Under the pieces are notes generated by a model that saw only the letters and a program-made list of their open reading frames with translations, had not been told where the DNA came from and did not search any database. A stretch of DNA of 51,093 bases, from the NCBI GenBank assembly GCA_000432915.1, contig HF995251.1, forward strand, positions 99,390-150,482, written 5' to 3'. How positions within the stretch are numbered: position 1 is the stretch's first letter; the number at the start of each line of letters is the position of its first letter. This document shows, one piece after another, positions 35,075 through 43,914 of the stretch. The DNA comes from Firmicutes bacterium CAG:194. GTDB taxonomy: Bacteria > Bacillota > Clostridia > Lachnospirales > Lachnospiraceae. Made by a program: the position numbers and the translations under genes.

Positions 35075-36220
35075 TTAGCATAAAATTTCTGCCATTGCAT
35101 CAAGCAGCATCCGGTTCTCCTCAGATAACTTTACTGCCACTCTGTAATATCCATCTGTAAGCCCCGGGTAATCACTACAATCCCGGATCATTATCTGTTT
35201 CCTGAGTAATCTGGCTTTTAATCCAGCCTCTGCTGCCTGCTCCGGCCTAGCCTGACAATCCGTAGCAGGCTTCTTACATAATCTCTTTTCACTGCCATGA
35301 TTCCGGTCTGTGCTTTTCTGCCTGCCGTATTGGTTTACATAAAACAATATATAATTTGTATCTGACGGATATACCTTGCAGCCCAGCTTTTCAAGCTCCC
35401 GGCCCATACGTTCGCGTTCCGACCCGATCAGCCTGCATGCCCTCTCCAGATACCTCGTATCCGCAAGTGCTGACACTCCTGCAGCCTGTGCAAGTGTTGA
35501 TACGTTCCATTCCGGTAACTGCTTTTGTACGCTGCTTAAAACTGCCTGCTTTCCGACCAGATATCCCAATCTGATGCCCGGCATTGCAAACGCTTTTGTA
35601 AAAGCACGCAGGATCAGCAGTTTTTCATAGCTGTCAATCTCCCGCAGCATAGAATACTGCGCTGCCTGCCCGGTCAGCTCCATGAAACATTCATCCAGCA
35701 CAAGATACGTATCCGTCTTTTCACAAACCGTCAATAATCGCCGGATATACGCCGGTTCTGTCAGCTTACCGGTCGGATTGTTTGGCGTTGTCAGAAACAA
35801 CAGCTCCGGTTTTTCCTCTTTTATCCTTGTCTCCAGATTTCTGCCATATTCCTCTGTAAAAGCAAACCCATCCGCTTCCGACAGCGGAACACGGATCACT
35901 TCTGTTCCAACTGCCTGCAAAGCCGTCTCATACCCGGAAAAGCAGGGAGCTGACAACAGTGCCTTTTGTGGACGCAGCATATGACACACAGCCAGGATCA
36001 GTTCGCTGGCGCCATTTCCGCACAAAATCTGCTCCGGCCTGATCCCCAGGCAGTCTGCAAGCTTTATACGAAGCTTCTGACATTGCAGATCAGGATACTG
36101 CATTGCAAGATCACCACTGTTTTCCATGACCTGCCTCACCGCATCAGGTAATCCAATCGGATTTATGTTAACCGAAAAATCATATGTTACCTGCTGCCGA
36201 TAAATATCTCCACCGTGCAT
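35075..36220 (-). CDS. cobD: L-threonine-O-3-phosphate decarboxylase-type aminotransferase CobD
   Basis: 381 residues starting MHGGDIYR at 36220 (GGAAAGGAG 6 nt before). A longer frame exists, but its start lacks a site. It is a fold-type I PLP enzyme making aminopropanol phosphate for the nucleotide loop. It has DFSVNINPIGLP, LCGNGASELI, TTPNNPTGKL, VLDECFMELTG and the PLP lysine in AFTKAFAMPGIRLGYLVG. Near the C-terminal domain, a ~35-residue Lys/Arg/Gln/Ala-rich insert (about 300-335) is absent from usual CobD proteins. Histidinol-phosphate aminotransferase is the nearest alternative, and the context decides for CobD. Confidence 0.9.
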   Translation of the reverse strand: MHGGDIYRQQVTYDFSVNINPIGLPDAVRQVMENSGDLAMQYPDLQCQKLRIKLADCLGIRPEQILCGNGASELILAVCHMLRPQKALLSAPCFSGYETALQAVGTEVIRVPLSEADGFAFTEEYGRNLETRIKEEKPELLFLTTPNNPTGKLTEPAYIRRLLTVCEKTDTYLVLDECFMELTGQAAQYSMLREIDSYEKLLILRAFTKAFAMPGIRLGYLVGKQAVLSSVQKQLPEWNVSTLAQAAGVSALADTRYLERACRLIGSERERMGRELEKLGCKVYPSDTNYILFYVNQYGRQKSTDRNHGSEKRLCKKPATDCQARPEQAAEAGLKARLLRKQIMIRDCSDYPGLTDGYYRVAVKLSEENRMLLDAMAEILC

Positions 36221-36299
36221 TTCTGTCTCCTTTCCGGATTCCTGCTTCTTTTCCTTCCACTGTTCAGCTCTGCAGAGCCTGATACCTGATGACAACTGA

Positions 36300-37271
36300 T
36301 CATAGGATCTGATTTATGACAGCCCACACCATCATAATGCATAGCAGACAGGAAAATGCCGTCCTGTACAGCAGTTTATTGGCGCGTCTGATATCCTCCG
36401 GCTCAATTTCTCTTCGGGGGTCCCCGATATAGGGCTTTTCCACTAACTTTCCAAAATAATAAGAAGGTCCTGCCAGCCTGAGCCTCAGTGCCCCCGCACA
36501 GGCAGCTTCTGTCTGCGCCGAATTGGGACTTGCATGCTTTCTCCGATCCCGCAGATAAACTCTTTTCGCATCTTTTGTGCTATAGTCCTTTCCAAGCAGG
36601 CTGCATGACAGAATCATCAGCCACGCACTGATCCGGGAAGGAAGATAGTTCAGCACATCATCCAGTTTTGCTGCACATCTGCCAAAATCGAGATATTTAT
36701 CATTTTTATACCCGATCATGGAGTCCATTGTATTGACAGCCTTATAAAAAAATCCTGCCACAGGACCTCCGACCGCCAGGTACAGCATCGGCGCGATCAC
36801 ACCGTCGGATGCATTTTCCGCTACCGTTTCTACTGCAGCCCGCGTCACTCCTGCCTCATCCAGCGTTTGTGTATCTCTGCCAACGATCATGGAAACCTCA
36901 TATCTGGCTTCCTCTATTGTCCCATGTATCAGTGCGGTATACACCTTTTCGCTTTCTACCCGCAGACATTTCAGTGCCAGAAGCTGATAGGTCATTACAG
37001 CTTCTGCCAGACAGCCCAGATATGGGTGCAGATAGTAAGCACCAAGTAATATAACTGCAGCCACAAGCACTGTTAAAAGACAGACCGTTACCACCAGCAC
37101 TGCTCCGTTTCGTCTTTTTACCACGCCTGTATCTGTCTGCCGCAGTAAACGTTTTTGCAGCATGTCGATCAGATGTCCGATCAGCCGGATGGGATGTGGC
37201 AGCCAGTGCGGATCTCCGCATAAAAGATCCAATATAAATCCTGCCAAAAAAGCAATGATATGATATTTCAT
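36300..37271 (-). CDS. cbiB: Adenosylcobinamide-phosphate synthase CbiB
   Basis: 323 residues of a polytopic membrane protein that attaches aminopropanol (phosphate) to adenosylcobyric acid. It has FILDLLCGDPHWLPHPIRLIG, RDTQTLDEAGVTRAAVETVA, NASDGVIAPMLYLAVGGPV and YKAVNTMDSMIGYKNDKY. Transmembrane segments are at ~57-80 and ~300-320 among others. The gene overlaps cobC by 4 bp (ATGA) and is followed by cobD after 79 bp. Confidence 0.95.
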   Translation of the reverse strand: MKYHIIAFLAGFILDLLCGDPHWLPHPIRLIGHLIDMLQKRLLRQTDTGVVKRRNGAVLVVTVCLLTVLVAAVILLGAYYLHPYLGCLAEAVMTYQLLALKCLRVESEKVYTALIHGTIEEARYEVSMIVGRDTQTLDEAGVTRAAVETVAENASDGVIAPMLYLAVGGPVAGFFYKAVNTMDSMIGYKNDKYLDFGRCAAKLDDVLNYLPSRISAWLMILSCSLLGKDYSTKDAKRVYLRDRRKHASPNSAQTEAACAGALRLRLAGPSYYFGKLVEKPYIGDPRREIEPEDIRRANKLLYRTAFSCLLCIMMVWAVINQIL

Positions 37272-37873
37272 GGTTCTATTCTCCTCACTGCCTGTATTTT
37301 TCCTGCTCCTTCATATTGAAATGCATAACCTGCCAGATTCGGTACCTGATATGCAAAATAATCATCCTGCATCAGACAGGAAAGTATTGCCATAATACTG
37401 CCTCCATGCACCACTGCTGCAATCTGCCCGCAATTTTCCCGCCATGCCTGCTCTGTCATCTGCCGAAAGCCCTCCATGGTGCGTTTGATAAAACATTCCC
37501 TGTCTTCTCCCTCCGGAAATGGCAGTCTGCCATCACTGTCTATCCATGCCTGATAAGCCGGATCCGCTGACAGTTCCATATAGTTTTTTGCTTCAAACCG
37601 CCCAAAGTCCATTTCACGCAGTTTGTCTATCACAACCTGCTCCTGCCCCGGAAACAGCAGCTCTGCGGTCTGTCTGCACCGCAGCATCGGACTGACAAAC
37701 AGCTTCTGTGAACCGGCAATGCCCTCCTGCTCCAGTCTTTTTTGAAGAGCGCTGATCTTCCGCATGCTTTCCGTATCATCCAAAAGCAATGGTTCGTCTG
37801 TTTTTCCAATATATCGTTTTTCCAGATTTCCCTGTGTCTGCCCATGTCTAAGCAGCAATACCTCAAGCTTCAT
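37268..37873 (-). CDS. cobC: CobC-type histidine phosphatase
   Basis: 201 residues of a histidine phosphatase with RHGQTQGNLEKRYIGKTDEP (catalytic His), MLRCRQTAELLF, DFGRFEAKNYMEL and VVHGGSIMAIL. CobC removes the phosphate from alpha-ribazole-5'-phosphate or adenosylcobalamin 5'-phosphate. A general phosphoglycerate-mutase-like role is possible, but the context makes CobC likely. GAGGAG lies 6 nt before the ATG. Confidence 0.87.
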   Translation of the reverse strand: MKLEVLLLRHGQTQGNLEKRYIGKTDEPLLLDDTESMRKISALQKRLEQEGIAGSQKLFVSPMLRCRQTAELLFPGQEQVVIDKLREMDFGRFEAKNYMELSADPAYQAWIDSDGRLPFPEGEDRECFIKRTMEGFRQMTEQAWRENCGQIAAVVHGGSIMAILSCLMQDDYFAYQVPNLAGYAFQYEGAGKIQAVRRIEP

Positions 37874-37976
37874 TTCTTCTCCTCATGCCGGTTTGTCAGC
37901 TGCATACATCCTGCTGCCATTTCCCCACTCATTCATCTGCACCGTCTACAGGCAGTCCTCATTGTTTCCTGATCCA

Positions 37977-38447
37977 TCATTTAACGCTCTTTATACACTG
38001 ACCAAGTCCACATAAAATACGGACTACGGTTTCTGCCTGTTCTGCCAGCTCTGTCAGAATTCTTCCTGTTACCTCTCGGTAATCCCGCTCCACCTTTTCG
38101 ACCGGGACGATACCATTTCCGATCTCATCACAGATAAAGCAGACCTTCTCATGCCTCTGATCGATATCCAGAAGCTCTGCCAGGATTTCAGCCTGCGTCT
38201 TTCCTTTCGCCAGCTCCGCCGCTATGATCCGATGTAAATGATTGCAGATCACGATACGACCGTTATCCCCCTGCACATCCGTTTCTTCCTGATCCCTGTC
38301 TCCCGGCTTATCTGCCTGTACCCTTTCTGTACACATCCCGCTTTTCGTTTGCTGCCAGCTATTTTCATCATAAATCTGCGCCCCGGGATACTTTTTTCTG
38401 ACATATGTCAGCTTTCCCTGCGCATACCCGCCGATATATAATTCCAT
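37977..38447 (-). CDS. Divergent CobU-like protein
   Basis: 156 residues, shorter than usual CobU (about 180). The P-loop region is LYIGGYAQGKLTYV, which lacks the normal GGxxSGKS. A charged low-complexity stretch (about 40-60, DKPGDRDQEETDVQ) replaces the region of the guanylylation His. The C-terminal half is canonical: VCFICDEIGNGIVPVEKV then DYREVTGRILTELAEQAETV. It is a second CobU-type gene close to a normal one at 39281, whose own C-terminal motif is divergent. Function is uncertain: it could be degenerate, a partner subunit or a specialised kinase. Confidence 0.75.
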   Translation of the reverse strand: MELYIGGYAQGKLTYVRKKYPGAQIYDENSWQQTKSGMCTERVQADKPGDRDQEETDVQGDNGRIVICNHLHRIIAAELAKGKTQAEILAELLDIDQRHEKVCFICDEIGNGIVPVEKVERDYREVTGRILTELAEQAETVVRILCGLGQCIKSVK

Positions 38448-38489
38448 CTATCTTACCCTATTTGTTCTTTCTTATCTGTTTCTGACTAC

Positions 38490-39257
38490 CTACAAAAGAG
38501 ACAACACGCCAAGTCCGATCACTACCGCAAGTTCAGATGTTGTTACAAAATAACCTGCCAGATCGCCTGTGATTCCGCCAAACTGCTTGTGGCTCATCCA
38601 TCTGTAATAGAGGAAGCTGCAAAAAAGGCAGCCCAAGGCAGCCAGTCCATACCAGCCTGTCAGAACAAACAGTGCCACACTTCCTATCAAAAGCTGCACA
38701 GCCAGCACAACTGCCACACATTTTTTATCTGCTGTCAGTGCAGATGTCTGCAGCATGCCATCGTGTGCACTTTTCCATAATACCACACTCAGCCCACTAA
38801 GACACCGGGATAAGAAGAAGGAAAAGGCAAATGCAAGAATTGCCTCCGGCTCACTGATCACAGATAAAAAGCCCAGTCCCAGCAGAACTGCTGTCAACAA
38901 TGAGAGCACTGCAAATGCACCGATATGCGGATCCTTCAGTATCTCCCGTTTCTTCTCCATACTCTGATACGAATGCAGGGCATCACAGGTATCCAGAAAG
39001 CCGTCTACATGAAATCCTCCTGTTACAAGCAAGGGGATCGCTGCCATCACACAAAGCGACAGAAACGACGTCTCCCATGAGCAGCTGATCTGATACCACA
39101 CCACTTCCAGAACACCGATCAATGCACCGATCCACGGGAAGAAACAGAGGTGATATTTCATATCCTCCGACTTCCAGACAAATCGCGGCATCGGAATTTT
39201 GGAATACATCGAAAAAGCCACTGCTATTGATTTAAACCATATCTTGAATTGTTTCAT
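38490..39257 (-). CDS. cobS: Adenosylcobinamide-GDP ribazoletransferase CobS
   Basis: 255 residues of an integral membrane cobalamin synthase that joins adenosylcobinamide-GDP and alpha-ribazole. Family blocks are FSMYSKIPMPRF, FFPWIGALIG, GGFHVDGFLDTCDAL, DPHIGAFAVLSLL and GGITGDLAGYFVTTSELAV. Several hydrophobic helices are present. It lies between cobU and the divergent cobU-like gene. Confidence 0.96.
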   Translation of the reverse strand: MKQFKIWFKSIAVAFSMYSKIPMPRFVWKSEDMKYHLCFFPWIGALIGVLEVVWYQISCSWETSFLSLCVMAAIPLLVTGGFHVDGFLDTCDALHSYQSMEKKREILKDPHIGAFAVLSLLTAVLLGLGFLSVISEPEAILAFAFSFFLSRCLSGLSVVLWKSAHDGMLQTSALTADKKCVAVVLAVQLLIGSVALFVLTGWYGLAALGCLFCSFLYYRWMSHKQFGGITGDLAGYFVTTSELAVVIGLGVLSLL

Positions 39258-39280
39258 ATTTTCAGCCTATTCCCTGCCTT

Positions 39281-39913
39281 TTACTTTCTGTCTTCTGCTT
39301 TCCAACAGACAGCCTGTCCTGCCATAACCTCATAAACCGTATCCGCCTGCTCTGCAAGCCATATATTGATCTGCCCCAATGCCTCTATATAGGCGATCGT
39401 TTCCGGTGCATAGTTTTCATATGCTGCAAAGCCCCGCAGCCCATTGATATATGGATTGCATTTTCCGTCCTCAAATACATTATTGGTCACAACAATGACA
39501 TGACAGGCAGCATCAAATAACTTCCACAGATGCCGTGTGATCTTCTGGATCACGAGCTCCTGCTGTATTGTTCCGGTTTCTGTAAACATCTCATTGGCTA
39601 CCAGATTTGACATACATTCCAGCAAAACAACCGCAGCTGTCGGCTGATGGATCTTACCGATGCAGTCTGCAACATCCGTCGGATATTCCAGCGTTTCAAA
39701 TCCTTTTCCATGCCGCAGCTGACGGTGGCGCATGACACACTCCCTGCCTTCAGATCCGTATACCTGCATAGTTGCCAGATAGTAACGATTTTCTGCCGGT
39801 TGCTTTAAGACAAGATTTTCCGCAAAAGCACTTTTTCCGCTGCCGCTGCCACCGGTTATCAGTGCAATATGGCTTTTTTCCGTAAAATCTGTCCTATTTA
39901 GTATATCGCTCAT
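39281..39913 (-). CDS. cobU: Adenosylcobinamide kinase / guanylyltransferase CobU
   Basis: 210 residues from MSDILNRT at 39913 (ribosome site GGAG upstream), overlapping the cobT end by 20 bp. A longer frame to 39961 lacks a site. The P-loop is ITGGSGSGKSAFAE. MRHRQLRHGKGFETLEYP carries the His that takes GMP. The usual NEVGxGIVP motif is altered to VVTNNVFEDGKCNPYINGL, with an insertion. So kinase parts look intact while the nucleotide-binding end diverges. The other CobU-like gene at 37977 shows the reverse pattern. Confidence 0.87.
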   Translation of the reverse strand: MSDILNRTDFTEKSHIALITGGSGSGKSAFAENLVLKQPAENRYYLATMQVYGSEGRECVMRHRQLRHGKGFETLEYPTDVADCIGKIHQPTAAVVLLECMSNLVANEMFTETGTIQQELVIQKITRHLWKLFDAACHVIVVTNNVFEDGKCNPYINGLRGFAAYENYAPETIAYIEALGQINIWLAEQADTVYEVMAGQAVCWKAEDRK

Positions 39914-40976
39914 ATTGCTCCACTCCTGCTGCTTCAAAGGAATTGCAGCTCTGATATACAAGTGCTGCCTGCTTTAAAAGTGTCAGCATCATGACAGCAC
40001 CGGTTCCTTCTCCCACTGCCATTTTAGCATCGATCACAGGATCCAGCCGCAGCTTTTCACTGATCTTTTCTGCTGCAGGCTCTTTGCTTCTATGTGATGG
40101 GATCAGAAAATCCCTGACATTTGGCAAAAGCCGCTCTGCCACCAGTGCTGCCACCAGACTGATCACTCCGTCAAGCACGATCGGCACATGATACACGGCT
40201 CCACCGATGATCGCGCCTGCCATGGCAGCTATATCCAGACCGCCTACCGTCTGTAAGATGGTAAATGTATCTGTTTCCCGCAGTCCGTACCGCAAAAGTG
40301 CCTGTTCTATTACTTCTTTTTTATGCGTCAATCCCTGCTCATCCAGTCCTGCCCCTTTGCCTGTTACCGTATCTGCACTAAGTCCCAGCATGACTGCTGC
40401 CATAGCTGCGCTTGTTGTCGTATTACCGATCCCCATCTCACCGATTCCCAGAAGCTGATACCCCTTCTGCTTCCCCGCAAGCACCAGATCCATTCCTGTC
40501 TGCATCGCCTGATATACCTCTTCCCCGGTCATCGCAGGTTCTTTCAGGAAATTACGCGTTCCCTTCCTGACGCAGAACGGCAGAACTGCATCTGATACGG
40601 GATTTGCGATTCCCACATTCACGGCTGTTACATCTGCCCGGATCATCGCCGCCATCACACCGACCGCAGTCTTTCCTGCTGCAATATTCTCCGCACAAAT
40701 GGCAGTTACTTCCTGCCCGGACTGGCTGACATGTTCTTCTACGATCCCATTATCCGCGCAGAAAACAAGAAGCGCACTCTTTTCAAATGCAGGATCGATC
40801 CTGCCCTGTATCGCCCCCACTTTAGCTGTCAGATCTTCGAATCTGCCCATACTGTCCAGCGGTTTTGCTACCTTATCCCAGTTTTTGCGGATCCGGTCAT
40901 ACAAGCTCCTGTCGTAAGTCCCGGATACCCCCTGTTTTAATATTTCCCTGATGTCTCTGCTTCCGTTTATCTGCAT
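39894..40976 (-). CDS. cobT: Nicotinate-nucleotide-dimethylbenzimidazole phosphoribosyltransferase CobT
   Basis: 360 residues. CobT forms alpha-ribazole phosphate, the lower ligand of cobalamin. It has LDSMGRFEDL, VFCADNGIVEEHVSQSGQEV, GIGEMGIGNTTTSAAM, and the catalytic Glu region AKMAVGEGTGAVMMLTLL. AGGAAAG precedes the ATG. No bza/bluB gene is in the window, so the lower base may be made elsewhere, salvaged, or be another base. Confidence 0.96.
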   Translation of the reverse strand: MQINGSRDIREILKQGVSGTYDRSLYDRIRKNWDKVAKPLDSMGRFEDLTAKVGAIQGRIDPAFEKSALLVFCADNGIVEEHVSQSGQEVTAICAENIAAGKTAVGVMAAMIRADVTAVNVGIANPVSDAVLPFCVRKGTRNFLKEPAMTGEEVYQAMQTGMDLVLAGKQKGYQLLGIGEMGIGNTTTSAAMAAVMLGLSADTVTGKGAGLDEQGLTHKKEVIEQALLRYGLRETDTFTILQTVGGLDIAAMAGAIIGGAVYHVPIVLDGVISLVAALVAERLLPNVRDFLIPSHRSKEPAAEKISEKLRLDPVIDAKMAVGEGTGAVMMLTLLKQAALVYQSCNSFEAAGVEQYERYTK

Positions 40977-41082
40977 ATACTTTCTATTCCTGTTTTTCTT
41001 ATCTCTTATCTATCTTTACTGCACTTCTCTGTTACCTTGTGCTGTTTTGCCGGCATCTGCAATACCATTTCATCCATACCAC

Positions 41083-42699
41083 TTACAATTTTGCTTCCCG
41101 CAGCATTCCATATACCGCATCCATATCCAGATATTCCCGCATTGTTTCTGCCAGCTTATCATACTGTTCTTCTTTAAATGCCGCATAGTCTGTCGCATCC
41201 GCACGCAGGCTTCTGCCCTTTCTTTCTGCCAGCGTTTCCGCAATACGATATGCCAGATCACCAGCATCAAAAATCCCGTGCACATAGCTGCCATACACAT
41301 TTCCAGCCATACAGCCATCTGCATATACCGGTGCATGTCCGGATCGATCTGTATGCATATCTGCCGTAAGCCGCAGCAAACCTGAAGCCCGGTTTATTAC
41401 TTCCTGCTTACTGCACGCCTCACTGTTTTCCACATGCAGCTTCCGTTTTTCCCATTCCTGCATATCTGTGATCTGTACATCTGCATTCCCGCAATAAGAA
41501 GTCTCTCCCATATGGATCTCATAGCCTCTGATGCTCTGCCCTGATAAACAGGAGAAAGTACCCACTACCTTATCAAATGTACCTGTTACCTGCCTTGTCT
41601 GCTTCTGCAGCTTCAATACCGTTCGGATTGGCAGCAATTCCATCCCACGGATACTTCCGCCTTCTTCCGTATGCTCCGGGTCATCGATCTGCATGCCAAG
41701 CATCTGATATCCACCACAAATACCGAACACCGGATTATCTATTGCAAACCGCTTGATCGCAGCCTCCATACCACTCTCTCTCAGCCATTTCAGATCCCCG
41801 ATCGTATTTTTACTGCCCGGCAGAATGACCATATCTGCCTGTTCCAGTTCTTTTGGTCGGTTTACATAAATCAAATTCACATCATCTATCTGTTCAAAAA
41901 CCGTAAAATCGGAAATATTGGAGATCCTTGGCAGGCGGACAACTGCGATCGTTACTGCGCCATTTCCTTTCCGGGTAAAACGGGTTGTCAGGCTGTCCTC
42001 ATCATCCAACGAAAGCTTCATGTACGGCAGGACACCGCACACCGGAATCCGCCCTCTTTCCTCCAGCATTATGATCCCCGGATCCAGAATGGTTTTATCT
42101 CCACGGAATTTATTGATGATAAGCCCTTTTACGCGCTCTCTTTCTGCATCCGTCAAGAGCATCAATGTTCCCAGAAGCTGTGCAAACACGCCGCCTCTGT
42201 CGATATCCCCGACCAGAAGCACCGGCGCATCAACAAGCTCTGCCATTCCCATGTTCACAATGTCGTTTTCCCGCAGATTGATCTCTGCCGGAGAACCTGC
42301 GCCCTCGATCACAATGATATCTGCCTTTTCAGAAAGCTTCCGAAATGCTTCCCGGATCGCTGGAAGCAGCCTGGGCTTATAGGTAAAATAGTCCTTCGCC
42401 GCCATATTACCAAGCACCTGACCGTTTACGATCACCTGACTGCCGCTGTCATTGGTCGGCTTTAACAGGATCGGATTCATACAGACATCCGGCTCTATTC
42501 CCGCCGCCTCTGCCTGCATGACCTGCGCCCGTCCCATTTCCGCGCCATCCTTTGTGATAAAGGAATTGAGTGCCATATTCTGTGATTTGAAAGGTGCCAC
42601 GCGGTAACCGTCCTGTTTAAAGATCCTGCAAAGCCCTGCCACCACAAGACTTTTTCCGGCGCTTGACATTGTTCCCTGCACCATGATAACTTTTGGCAT
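41083..42699 (-). CDS. cbiP: Cobyric acid synthase CbiP/CobQ
   Basis: 538 residues, slightly over the usual ~500. It amidates carboxyls b, d, e and g of adenosylcobyrinic acid diamide. Its N-terminal part has VQGTMSSAGKSLVVAGLCR, PFKSQNMALNSF and VIEGAGSPAEINLRENDIVNMG, shortened here to VIEGAGSPAEINL. The glutaminase has VFGICGGYQMLG (nucleophile Cys) and SYVHGIFDAG. A ~40-residue insert near 440-475 is Ser/Asp/Asn-rich. GGAG sits 8 nt before the ATG. It begins the biosynthetic part of the operon, right after the ABC transporter genes. Confidence 0.95.
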   Translation of the reverse strand: MPKVIMVQGTMSSAGKSLVVAGLCRIFKQDGYRVAPFKSQNMALNSFITKDGAEMGRAQVMQAEAAGIEPDVCMNPILLKPTNDSGSQVIVNGQVLGNMAAKDYFTYKPRLLPAIREAFRKLSEKADIIVIEGAGSPAEINLRENDIVNMGMAELVDAPVLLVGDIDRGGVFAQLLGTLMLLTDAERERVKGLIINKFRGDKTILDPGIIMLEERGRIPVCGVLPYMKLSLDDEDSLTTRFTRKGNGAVTIAVVRLPRISNISDFTVFEQIDDVNLIYVNRPKELEQADMVILPGSKNTIGDLKWLRESGMEAAIKRFAIDNPVFGICGGYQMLGMQIDDPEHTEEGGSIRGMELLPIRTVLKLQKQTRQVTGTFDKVVGTFSCLSGQSIRGYEIHMGETSYCGNADVQITDMQEWEKRKLHVENSEACSKQEVINRASGLLRLTADMHTDRSGHAPVYADGCMAGNVYGSYVHGIFDAGDLAYRIAETLAERKGRSLRADATDYAAFKEEQYDKLAETMREYLDMDAVYGMLREAKL

Positions 42700-42762
42700 A
42701 TTATGTTAACTCCATCTTCTCTGTCTCAGCATCCCTGTTTTCCGCTTCCTGTAAATACAGTT

Positions 42763-43914
42763 TCAGCCTTCTATCAATACTTCTTCCACCTGTCTGAACT
42801 TCCCGCACTGCTCCGCATACGTTTTCAAACTCTTACAAGCTTCATTCAAAGGTCCGAATGTATCCAGCAGGCAAATACAGCCTGCACACGCATCAATCCA
42901 TTTTTTCGCCTCTGTAAGCTGCTGCTCACCGATCGGATAAAAGGCTCTTTGTGCCACCACATTAACAGCCAGTGCTTCTGCGATTCTGTATTCCACATCA
43001 TTTTCCGATAAAATACCTGCGGCAAATGAAATGCCTTCCCGCTGCAATCTTCTGTAAACGGAAATACCCGCACCGCCGCCACTGATCACAAATACCTCCG
43101 GGGCACTACCGCCTTTTGGATCTTTTCCCGGATCTGTCTGTTTTCTGTCTTCTGCATCCAGCATACAGGGAACGCCCAGCAGCGGATCAAATGCCGCATC
43201 TGCCACGCCATACAGCTTCTGTACTCTGTTACCGCTGAAAATCTTCTCCGGTGTATCGATCACAATACCGCCATCCTCCACACACGCGATCAGATCCGAA
43301 ACCTGCTGTGCCAGATCCAGCTCATGCAGTGACATGATGACTGCCACGTTTTTCTCCCTTGCCAGCCGCCGTATCCCCGACAAAATATCGAGCTTATAGC
43401 GGATATCCAGATAAGAAGTCGGCTCATCCAGCACCAGAATCTCTGTTTCCTGACAGATTGCTCGCGCTAACATAATACGCTGTCGTTGTCCATCGCTGAC
43501 TTTATTAAAATCCTGCACCGCCACATCCTCAGCATGCACAAATGCAATGGCTTCCTCTACCTTCTGCCAGTCTGCCTCCGTTAAAATACCAAGCCTTCCG
43601 GTATAAGGATAGCGGCCTGTTGCAACAATATCACGACAGGTCATCAGTTCCGGTCTGATATGCTCCGTCATGACCATTGCCAGTTTCCTGGCAATCTCCG
43701 CCTCTTTCATCGTTTCCATTGCCTGTCCGCCCAGAAAAATACTGCCGCCCATTATTTTCAGTTGTCTGGTGACACTCTTTAAAATGGTAGATTTACCGCA
43801 TCCGTTCGGTCCGATCAAGGTCAGCACCCTGCCCGGTCTGACACAAAGGCTGATCTCTTTTACAAGAGGACTTCCGTAGCCGACAGTCAGGTTGTCTGTC
43901 TGTAACCCACTCAT
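42763..43914 (-). CDS. BtuD/FecE-type ABC ATPase with extra C-terminal domain
   Basis: 383 residues. The first ~255 form a normal Fe-siderophore/B12-type ATPase: Walker A GPNGCGKSTI, signature VSDGQRQRIMLA, Walker B ILVLDEPTSYLD and switch His MSLHELDLA. After a charged linker (~260-272) is a ~110-residue extension with a Gly-rich turn (VFVISGGGAGISVYRRL). It then has GISFAAGILSENDVEYRIAE and CAGCICLLDTFGPLNEACKS, a Rossmann-like look. Extensions of this kind might sense a ligand or gate transport; I cannot name the domain. Overlap of 4 bp with the permease. Confidence 0.88.
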   Translation of the reverse strand: MSGLQTDNLTVGYGSPLVKEISLCVRPGRVLTLIGPNGCGKSTILKSVTRQLKIMGGSIFLGGQAMETMKEAEIARKLAMVMTEHIRPELMTCRDIVATGRYPYTGRLGILTEADWQKVEEAIAFVHAEDVAVQDFNKVSDGQRQRIMLARAICQETEILVLDEPTSYLDIRYKLDILSGIRRLAREKNVAVIMSLHELDLAQQVSDLIACVEDGGIVIDTPEKIFSGNRVQKLYGVADAAFDPLLGVPCMLDAEDRKQTDPGKDPKGGSAPEVFVISGGGAGISVYRRLQREGISFAAGILSENDVEYRIAEALAVNVVAQRAFYPIGEQQLTEAKKWIDACAGCICLLDTFGPLNEACKSLKTYAEQCGKFRQVEEVLIEG

